Source: Pelargonium cotyledonis
Taxonomy: Eukaryota > Streptophyta > Magnoliopsida > Geraniales > Geraniaceae
Assembly (NCBI GenBank): GCA_036897625.1
Contig: JAYMTA010001320.1
Span: 1 to 20,633 of the forward strand
Reading direction: 5' to 3'
Length of the DNA stretch: 20,633 bases
In this document: piece after piece, positions 1 to 7,782 of the stretch
How positions within the stretch are numbered: position 1 is the first letter of the stretch
Layout of the letters: each line of letters begins with the position of its first letter
The notes under the pieces: generated by a model
Told to the model about the DNA's origin: nothing
What the model saw: the letters and a program-made list of their open reading frames with translations, nothing else
Database searches by the model: none
Program-made: the position numbers and the translations under genes

Positions 1-769
1 TCCGTGCCTGTCCCTGAAGCCACACCCCATAAGCCCATTCCTCCCCCACCTCCGGATGGAGTATCAGTTCCGTGCATTGTGCATCCCCATGCCCTAAGAT
101 ACCGCAATAGAAACAGAAACGTGGTAACTTAACATACTTAAAATTAATCCAGGAACACATACCTCCTGGAATTTTAACCCGCCATCGGCGTTTGATCTGT
201 TGAGTCACATCAATGATCACTCGAATACGAATGTAGGAAATGCGATTACGAGTAAAGCTGAAGGAATCCATTTTAACAAATGTCCCAATGTAGTTCTCGA
301 TACTCTGACAGACTCTCTCCATTCTAAAGCCCTCTGGCAAATCATGAAGCTGGACCCACAACCCCATGCGTGACAGATCTGCCGAAACCGCCGTCTCTCC
401 CGGGTCTAATAGCTTACACACCAATGCGTGATAATTAAAGTACCACGATCCTTCATCAACCACACGCCTCATGTCCGCCTCATGATAAAACTCAAACACA
501 AAGCGTTGCTCCGTGTACCTCAGATCATCATCCACCACTTCCATTGCCCGCATATTTGCGGCGGGTTTCCAAGAAGAGGCCATCATATGACGCATATCGT
601 CAAAGTTAATCACCGCCTGCGTTAAGAAACGCCCCACCACACGCCATTGGGCCCGTCCACCCTCTCCATTTTCCCCACTACCTCTCACTGCCGGCGCCAT
701 TTCTAGGCCGCCGTGTTCCTCCTCAGCCAATGAGAGCATTCTCATTCGATTCCCCAAACCTTGAGCCAT
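1..769 (-). CDS. LINE ORF1 protein, DUF4283 and zinc-knuckle (partial, open at the left edge)
   Basis: From an ATG at 769 the minus strand stays open for 256 codons to the window edge. The protein begins MAQGLGNRMR and has a DUF4283-type region at about residues 40-190, with the typical W-Y-F-N-Y-H-A-L and G-L-W-V-Q-L-H-D-L-P segments. A CX2CX4HX4C zinc knuckle reading CFYCGILGHGDAQC follows at bases 115-74. In plant L1/Ta11 elements this protein binds the element RNA and acts as a nucleic-acid chaperone for retrotransposition. The C-terminus and ORF2 are outside the window. No stop or frameshift was found in the visible part, which suggests a fairly young copy. The alternative, a domesticated DUF4283 host gene, is less likely given the LINE-like leader. 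Confidence 0.75.
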   Translation of the reverse strand, partial: MAQGLGNRMRMLSLAEEEHGGLEMAPAVRGSGENGEGGRAQWRVVGRFLTQAVINFDDMRHMMASSWKPAANMRAMEVVDDDLRYTEQRFVFEFYHEADMRRVVDEGSWYFNYHALVCKLLDPGETAVSADLSRMGLWVQLHDLPEGFRMERVCQSIENYIGTFVKMDSFSFTRNRISYIRIRVIIDVTQQIKRRWRVKIPGGMCSWINFKYVKLPRFCFYCGILGHGDAQCTELILHPEVGEEWAYGVWLQGQAR

Positions 770-1000
770 TTTTAGTGAAAAACGACACCAATGAAAGCTA
801 GAAATGAACCTTACCGAGATGCTTTCCCGAACAGCCACCCCCCTGGAGTTACTTTTGCCTGATAGTCCCGCACTCGCCGCGCCGCTCACCACCGATCAGC
901 CCCTTTACCTCTGCTGCTGGTATGCTCTGCCGCCCACAAGAGATCCTAACCCACTAAAACTAAAACCCTAATATGCAAAATAGCAGAGAGACCACTTTTT
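1..1000 (-). mobile_element. 5' part of an L1/Ta11-type LINE (non-LTR retrotransposon)
   Basis: This is the 5' portion of a LINE read right to left: a leader of roughly 230 bp (770 to about 1000) followed by ORF1, which leaves the window at base 1. The leader is GC-richer than the DNA beyond it and includes a CTAA-rich stretch near 950-970; AT-rich host-like sequence begins after about 1000. The outer boundary is approximate, because the other end and any target-site duplication lie off the window. DUF4283 plus CCHC proteins are the usual ORF1 of plant L1-type elements, ahead of an endonuclease/reverse transcriptase ORF2. ORF2 is not visible here. Confidence 0.7.
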
Positions 1001-2740
1001 ATTTTTTTCTTTGTGTGTTAGTTATCAGAATGTATATTCAGTGTGGGAAAATTAATTCAAATATGTGCTAAAATAATTTTTAATAGGAGCAAATGTTGAA
1101 AATTTTAAAATATTAAGGAAGCAAATGTGAAAAGTGTAAGAACAATTATCAAAATTTGGTGAAAACTAATGGCATTTTCTAAAATAAAATAAAATTTGAG
1201 TGGGGGCAACTGCCTCCATTTTACTCCATGTAGATCCGTCTCTGTGGAAGCGAATCTTTGCATGTAGGTTGACCGTTCTTAGTCACGTACTCATTTTTAT
1301 TGTCTTTAAAACCTGTATAAATCTCACATCATTCTCTTTTAATGCAAGAGTATATGTAGTTGTAAATACATCAAATCAGTGTACATGCAATATACATGCA
1401 ATCCTTTTCGCATATTATTAGACAATTTGTATAGTTGCACATTGTTGACCCATTAGCTCCTGTTTGTGTGGGTTGGCATGTATGGGGTTTGTTTATTACT
1501 TTGATACTTAAGAGAATAAAAATGAGACATCAATCTCTGATTTTTGTACTACTCAATTATGTTTTATATACATAAACTAAAATACTTAAATCACAAAAAT
1601 AATTTTATAAGAAGTTAAATATAATGGAACAAGTGCATGCACCGCCCCCTTTGTGATGGAGTGTTATTATCACCAAGAATAGTATTAAATTAATGAGTTA
1701 AACCAGACAAAAGAAATTAAGAAACTATTATTTTAGTTTTTTGTTTTTCAAAAAAATTATAATGTCTAAAATTGGAAGAAAAGTAGTGATGAAATCAGCT
1801 GCCATGCCCTTTTCTGTATCTGGATTTTTTTTAAGTGTTGCAATGTGATGAAGGCAAAATAAATAAAGGGTTGATTAAAAATGAGATTAGTATTGTAATT
1901 AAATTATAGTTAGGATGATGATGATGGTAGCATGTGGGAACTGGAAACTCTTAAAGAAAAAGCTTGATTGTTGAGTTGAGAACAAGTAAAGCTTCATTTT
2001 CTTTATTCAAATGAATTTTGTTTATTTAGGCGAGTTGAGTTAGCACATAGTTTTAAACGGCGTAAGATTTAAACGAAAAATTGTGCACACAATATTTAAT
2101 TAATTATATGTAAATTTATAATAAATATCAACTCGAAATTTTTTATAATAAGTAAATATGTTAATATCGTGCAACTCAAGAACACTAATTTTATTTTGAA
2201 ATTTTAAATCGAATTATTAGGTTGAAGCCATGTCAAAATTGTGTCATAACCATATAAAAAAATGAAAGGTTAAGATCAATACGCATCATACTTTACATGC
2301 ATTAAAGTACATGAATAATCATTTGCGTTTTTTAAATGACTTCTATATATTTGATATTAGTATCTACAAATTAGAAAGAGTAGACATGCAATCAAAGTAA
2401 TACACGTACACATATTAATGAAGTTGAATACTTATATAGTAAAGATACAAATTCAAAATCTCAATTATGAAAAAATGATATTTCAACTATCTAGCTAAGT
2501 TCTCTTAAGACACATAAAATTAAAATATTCAATCATTTCTACTCATCCATAATAATAGTAGATTGATTGAAAATGTAATCCATCTCTAGGATCAAGCATC
2601 GTCCTCATCCAACACTAATCGATTATCCACAATTAATAGTCTATTCAAATTGTTATTTTATGTTGCATCGTATGCTAATGATGCAATGAGTTTATATATA
2701 TATATACCGCTCTTAAAAATCCCGAATTCAAGAATTCGCA
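1000..2740. other. AT-rich intergenic stretch
   Basis: No gene could be supported on either strand. Short ORFs here have no recognisable domain. Around 1196-1245 a GC-richer patch (GTGGGGGCAACTGCCTCC followed by ATCCGTCTCTG) resembles the edge of a dispersed plant repeat, but I cannot name the family. Near 1370-1395 a CATGCA-containing stretch recurs at about 5381. Bases 2694-2706 are a short TA microsatellite. Confidence 0.5.
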
Positions 2741-2745
2741 ACGTT

Positions 2746-3125
2746 GTTAGAGAACCAACTCAACTAAAAACTCAAATTTGTAGTTGAAGTTCTTATTTAT
2801 TTTTTTAATGCTATATTCTAACACGCCCCCTGTGCAAGCCCATTATAGCTTTGCAAGTGGACTGAAAAGAGATAGACAGTATGGCTCATTCCCGATTTTA
2901 ACTTTTTTTCGAGTGGCCCAATATGAGAGATTAGTAGAAGCTCATTTTCGGTTTTAACTTTTAACGGGTAACCCAATAGAAGAATATAAAGTGCTCAAGT
3001 GAGTGTGAAGGGTATGAGAAGAGTTATATATAAAAGGCTCGAGTGGGTTTGAAAGATAAGAGGTATCTAGAAGACCTAAAAAAAGAAGTAAAGGCTTAGA
3101 TACCATGTTAGAGAACCAACTCAAC
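2746..3125. repeat. 361-bp repeat unit plus the start of a second unit
   Basis: The motif TTAGAGAACCAACTCAAC occurs at 2747 and again at 3108, a period of 361 bp. The first unit runs on through CTCAAATTTGTAG, an AAGTTCTTATT stretch, and ACACGCCCCCTG. It ends in GATACCATG just before the second copy begins. The second unit stops after its first 19 or so bases and resumes at about 4397. This is a dispersed repeat of unknown class with no coding capacity. Dispersed repeats of similar sequence are, from memory, common in rosid genomes, but a repeat-library search is needed to name it. Confidence 0.55.
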
Positions 3126-4400
3126 AAAGTCATTTATATGTTGACACATCAGGTTATTACAGAAAACAAAAGTTTTCGCATGTTTGCTTTCATGGTGATT
3201 TTAGGTGGCTTCTGCAATTATTACAATTTTTCAAGAAGCTAAAAAAAATTGCTTCTGTCAGACCCAGAAGCAAAAGCAGAGAGAGAATCAAATCAAAGTT
3301 TCATATATACCCCCCATTTTACACTTGAATATAGACATTTAGATATGTAAGGTTGACCTTTTTAGTACAAAGGTTGAATGTTCTTGTACAAAAGTTAACC
3401 TCTAGAAAAAAAATGTTGACTTTTTTAATATAAAAACTGACTTTTTATTAAAAAAAATATATATTTTAGTATACAACTTTGGTTGTTATAAAAAAAAATG
3501 ACATATAGACATAAAAAGTTTATGACACATACATTATTTTTTGTTCAATACACATAAATATTAGTTTGTTCTCATATACTAATAATTGATATATAACGTA
3601 CATTTTGGTCATTTTACTATTACTTTTCATATTTTAATAAATACAACTTTAAATTTTGTTTGCTTTTGCTTTAGAACATAGAAGCACTTTTATGAGCTTC
3701 TATAAACTTTTTTTAGCAAACACCCTTAATTTTAAAAGTAATTTTGAAGTAGCTTTTGGCTTTTCAGTAGTGTTACCAACACAAGCCCATAGTGATTTTA
3801 GGTGGCTTTTGCAATCATTACAGTTTTTCAAGAAGCTAAAAAAATTGGGTTTGTCAGACCCAGAAGCAGAAGCAGAAGCAGAAGCAGAAAGAGAAACAAA
3901 TCAAAGTTCCATATATACCACTATTTTACACGTGAATGTAGACCTTTAGATATGTAAGGTTGACCTTTTTAATACAAAGGTTGAATGTTCTTGTACAAAA
4001 ATTAACCTTTATAAAAAAAATGTAGGCCTTCTTAGTATAAAAGTAGACTATTTTATTAAAAAAAAAATTATATTTTTAGTATACAACTGAGGTTGTTATT
4101 GAAAAATAACAACATATAGACATAAAAAGTTTATTATACATGCATTATTTTTTATTCAATACACATAAATATTATTTTGTTCTTATATACTAATAATTTA
4201 TATATAACGTACATTTTGGTCATTTTACTTTTACTTTTCATATTTAATAAAATACAACTTTAAATCTTGTTTGCTTTTGCTTTAGAACATATAAGCACTT
4301 GTATGGACTTTTATAAATTTTTGTAAGCAAACACCCTTGCTTTTAAAAGTGACTTTGAAGCAGCTTTTGGCTTTTCAGTAGTGTTACCAAACAAGCCCTA
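3126..4400. repeat. 0.6-kb repeat in direct tandem, inserted in the 361-bp repeat
   Basis: Two units of about 600 bp lie head to tail, roughly 3195-3789 and 3792-4400, with a period of 597 bp. Both start with GTGATTTTAGGTGGCTT, contain GTCAGACCCAGAAGC, share a long AT-rich middle, and end in TTTTCAGTAGTGTTACCAA followed by an ACAAGCCC box. The second unit carries a GCAGAA microsatellite at about 3863-3888. I see no transposase, LTR or poly(A). A non-autonomous DNA element is the most likely class, but the terminal inverted repeats are weak. The 97-codon ORF inside (3656-3949) is a by-product of the repeat and its EA-rich tract. Confidence 0.6.
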
Positions 4401-4455
4401 AAAGCTCAAGCTTGTAAGTAAAGTTCTTATTATTTTTTTAATGTTGTATTATAAC
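4397..4455. repeat. Continuation of the second 361-bp repeat unit
   Basis: The stretch beginning TAAAAGCTCAAGCTTG and running through AAAGTTCTTATT, a T-run and ATGTTGTATTATAAC matches the sequence at 2764-2820 in the first unit. It picks up where the second unit broke off at 3125. This marks the right edge of the inserted material. Confidence 0.5.
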
Positions 4456-4459
4456 AAAA

Positions 4460-6158
4460 TAAGTTGAAGAGGTTTGTCTCACGCGACTTGTGATAAAATG
4501 AAACTCCAATTTTTGACAATGAAAAAGAATACAAAAATAAACCAATGAGTCATGGCTCAATTAACAACACGGGATGAGATTGTGAAAAATGTTTTAAGTT
4601 CGGTCACTACTAAACACACATATAAGAAAAGACGGCGTGCGATGAGTCTTAAGTGTAACTAAATCCCGAATTGCTTTAAATCAGTGATTTAAACATAAAA
4701 TACAAAATGACATGATAAAATTATTCACAGCAAAACAATATGTGTGAGCTATGGTCTAAAGATTTCTTTAATCGTGCAATAATTAAAGAGAAACGAGAGG
4801 AAACAAAATGATGGGTGGGCCATGTGCCAAAGAAGGTAGAGCAGAAGCTTAATCAATTTAAGGTGATGAATGATGACCCAACATTTATAGTTATCATTCT
4901 TCTTCTTCTTCTTCTTTTTTTCTTTTGTTTTTTAAATGATGGGCAAGGAAGGCAACAACGAGTATGATTGTGGGACTATAATGACATGATTTCCACTTTC
5001 AAATAACCCAATAATTGAATGCACAAATCAAACTCTAATTGCAAATTCATCCATATATATACTTATAATTAGGTTTTTGCTTGCATCACCTTAAAACCAA
5101 TCATATTCATGGTAGGTTGGTAGATGATTTCAGCTTCTTAACCTTCTTGCTTTTGCACTTGACTCCTACCCATGACAATATTAGCCTTATTTTGAATTAA
5201 CTTATCATATTGTTTCGAATCTGCGGACACCTGGAATTTAATATAAAAAATATTTGATAGATCATATCATAATTTTTTAATAAACGAATAAGATTAGATA
5301 TAAATTTAATATAAAAAACATCCGACAAATCGGATAAAATCAATCAAAGGACATGTGTGGTTGTAAATGTGTTACGTCAACCTACATGCAATATACTTGC
5401 ATGTAGGTACATGCCCTAATAGTTTTTTTATGATTAATATAAGCCCAAATGAAAATCAAGTGATAATAATATTTGTTTTTCTTTCAAATTGGAAAGGCAT
5501 GTAATAGATGGTGGACATGGTTCCACAATAACCAATAGAGTGCCAACAAAATGGGAGGAGTGCTGGATTAAAGGTGCACCATCTTATATACAATTGTATT
5601 GTTTGATGAAGATTTTTATAAAAGGACAGAATGTAGTTGGTTTATAATTGATTGAATTGGCATTTTGTAGTTCAACTTTAGGAACCAAACAATGTTTTCA
5701 CCTTTGGAAAAGTAACTCCACTCACTACAAAATACGTATAGAAGAAATTAAAAAAGCCTTTAAGTAGAAAGGTTTGTTTGTGTGGACAATATAATGTGCT
5801 CCTGCATGACATGCATGTCTCTTTGAAGAAAGCCAAAATTAACTAAAGATCAACTTGTGATATCACTTCACCTCCTGCAAATCAAGTACATATAATTTGT
5901 GGTTCTACCTTCTACATGCGTTGACAGAACTGACAATTTGAATCTGAATATGTTGACATCCGAAGTTCAATCGATCAAATACGATTTTTACTGTCAAAAC
6001 CGATTTAGTTGGACGAATTCGGTCATTTTAGTGTAAAATGAGCGCATTTGTCCAATCCGATCTTAAAAATCAAATCCGACCAGTTGCCTCAATTTTGCAT
6101 CGGATAGAAACTTAGTAAATGTTATATAAATTATATTTTGATAATCAAAAATCACAAA
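4460..6158. other. AT-rich intergenic stretch with simple repeats
   Basis: No gene is supported. Visible items are a CTT microsatellite at about 4898-4918 and a short direct repeat (TTTAATATAAAAAA) at about 5237 and 5307. There is also a strong palindrome at 5380-5408 and a GA/TC-balanced repeat-like patch at 5960-6110 containing CATTTTAGTGTAAAATG. Confidence 0.45.
5380..5408. repeat. 12-bp-arm inverted repeat with CATGCA boxes
   Basis: ACCTACATGCAA (5380-5391) and its exact reverse complement TTGCATGTAGGT (5397-5408) are separated by TATAC. Each arm holds a CATGCA/TGCATG core. That core is the RY element bound by plant B3-domain factors, but no adjacent gene makes a regulatory role plausible. 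Confidence 0.6.
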
Positions 6159-6231
6159 TCCGTTGTAGTCTAGTTGGTTAGGATACTCGGCTCTCACCCG
6201 AGAGACCCGGGTTCAAGTCCCGACAACGGAA
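6159..6231 (+). tRNA. tRNA-Glu (anticodon CTC)
   Basis: This is a 73-nt cloverleaf. The acceptor stem TCCGTTG/CAACGGA pairs perfectly and is followed by discriminator A. The anticodon stem CTCGG/CCGAG encloses the loop CTCTCAC, with anticodon CTC at 6193-6195 reading GAG. The D arm is GTCTAGTTGGTTAGGAT, the T loop is TTCAAGT, and no intron is present. A pol III T-run (6233-6238) lies two bases downstream, and CAA-type motifs lie just upstream, as usual for plant tRNA genes. One oddity is that the T stem opens with a C-A mismatch (6207/6223) where plant tRNA-Glu normally has C-G. Confidence 0.93.
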
Positions 6232-6239
6232 ATTTTTTG

Positions 6240-6887
6240 CTTTTTCCGCTGCAAGCAAGTATAGCATAAATAAATAGAAATACGATAAGCAGAACTTCCT
6301 TAATTATATATAACTTTTCATTTAGTATAGAAGCAAATTAACAAGGGAATCCATGAGCTTTTGATTAATTTAAGTTTTCTCTCCTAACTTAAGTGTCATA
6401 TATATCCGACTAATGATCGAATTCCATCATCATTCTCAGCAGAAATTAATAATAGTTCTTACTGCTCTGGAACTAATTATAATACTTTACTGTACATACT
6501 CTATTATATCCTCTTTACAAACCCTGTATTCTGGAGCAAAGGTCTCTTGCATTGGGAAATTACATTTTAGCACTAGAAATACAGGGGGCTAAATCTTTTT
6601 TTTTAACCTCTTTATTATATTATGCTAATTTAGAAACCTGCTACAAATTTTTCCTTAGAATATATATATTGCTAATTTAAATGATAACTGTTAAACTAGC
6701 TAGTTTGTATCTGCAACGAAATTCATTTTTATTTTTAAATAAACATAACAAAGAAAGAGAGTTTGATCAAGCCTCAAGGTATTATCGATCGGTGGCTGTT
6801 GATGCGCTGCTGATGATCCTTCTCGGCTTCTGCCACGTCTCCGGCACCGCCCATGTGGACGCGAATAAGAATTCACATGGCCAAGTT
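6240..6887. other. Intergenic stretch
   Basis: Nothing firm lies here. From about 6780 to 6887 the DNA becomes GC-richer. It could hold 3' sequence of the possible minus-strand gene that starts at 7271, including acceptor-like sites such as TTTCGTTGCAG near 6721-6711. Confidence 0.35.
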
Positions 6888-7271
6888 TCAAATGCCAGCG
6901 ATTTTTGAGCACCACGCCACTAATACGACTCGTCGCTCAAATCCGTGTCGGAATCGGTTGAGATGATTTACACTTACGTAAATGTCATCCACGGCTACTC
7001 CACGAGGTTGACGGCGGAGCTTCTCGAGAGCCAGCATGGGTTTAATCTGTTTTGCCAGAGGTGTAACGATGGCCAGATCGAGAGTACGAGATGACGATGG
7101 GATGCGTCCAAGGAATCGATGGCCACGATACTCGTATGTCAACCACGGCAGCCGGGTCGGTGGTGGAGAGCTTACATATTCTTCTCCGGCTCCGGAAATA
7201 TAGGTTTTCAAAACTGAGATTTGGAAGGAGGGCACTGTAGAAGAAGAAGAAGAAGAAGAAAGAAATGACAT
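6888..7271 (-). CDS. Possible small gene, serine-rich N-terminus, function unknown
   Basis: I do not recognise this protein. From an ATG at 7271 the minus strand is open to a stop at 6888-6890 (127 aa), beginning MSFLSSSSSSSTVPSFQ. The serine run comes from a TTC/GAA microsatellite at 7240-7260 and makes the N-terminus look like a plastid or mitochondrial targeting peptide. The middle (LPWLTYEYRGHRFLGRIP, then SRTLDLAIVTPLAKQ and MLALEKLRRQPRG) has no stop, is GC-rich compared with its surroundings, and looks coding-like. A consensus donor GTAAGT at 6977-6972, directly after codons for VDDIY, suggests the ORF is really exon 1 (7271-6978). In that case the last residues of the unspliced frame would not be translated. 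I could not choose a second exon. It could also be a chance ORF. Confidence 0.3.
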   Translation of the reverse strand: MSFLSSSSSSSTVPSFQISVLKTYISGAGEEYVSSPPPTRLPWLTYEYRGHRFLGRIPSSSRTLDLAIVTPLAKQIKPMLALEKLRRQPRGVAVDDIYVSVNHLNRFRHGFERRVVLVAWCSKIAGI

Positions 7272-7481
7272 GGCAGCTTGCTTGAATAGGTGTGCTGATG
7301 TGGCGGTGATCAACCTTAGTAGGTTAATAAGGTTAAAATCAAAAAATTAAAAAATTTAAGAGTTAATACCATATAGTTTTGAGGACAGGAGTTCAAGCCA
7401 AAACGATTACCAGTTCAAAGAAGACAAAACTAATTAACCCAAGTTTCAAAAAGTATATAATCAATCAAAAATTAATATTTT

Positions 7482-7565
7482 TGTCAAAAGTGGAATTTGA
7501 ACCCACGCGCTCTCTCGAAGACCAAAACTTGAGTCTAGCGCCTTAAACCACTCGGCCATCCTGAC
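7482..7565 (-). tRNA. tRNA-Leu (anticodon CAA)
   Basis: This is an 84-nt type II tRNA starting GTCAGGATGGCCGAG, with a long variable arm (TCTTCGAGAGAGC). The T arm is GTGGG-TTCAAAT-TCCAC and the discriminator is A. The anticodon CAA is complementary to plus bases 7529-7531 and reads TTG. There is no intron. A T-run on the minus strand at 7470-7466 can terminate pol III. Several stem pairs are G-U or otherwise weakened: two in the acceptor, two in the anticodon stem and one in the T stem. The gene could be a drifting copy, although all stems still close. It lies 218 bp beyond the 3' end of the SDR coding region, on the same strand. Confidence 0.88.
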
Positions 7566-7782
7566 TGAATGGCCTTGTGGCGATGGTGTAGAAACATATA
7601 CCTTAAAGTTCAACTTAGCTATACAGATCAGATCACAGTCAAGTGCAGTTGGTTCAAGAGAGAGTATCATTTACTATAGACGATTTACAAGCACAACAAT
7701 ATGATATCTCCACTAATAAACAAATTACTTTTAATGTTTGAAGTCTTGTTCATTTTAGCATGGGTTTACATGCTTTCAACCT

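Noticed and set aside
2746-3125. Direct repeats 361 bp apart as the ends of an LTR-type element
   Set aside because: No primer-binding site, polypurine tract or coding piece is visible between them, and the second copy resumes after an insertion as a plain repeat unit would. A repeated unit explains it better.
3656-3949. 97-codon ORF with an EAEAEAEAE tract
   Set aside because: It lies wholly inside the tandem 0.6-kb repeat. The tract is a GCAGAA microsatellite, and the first repeat copy does not keep the frame.
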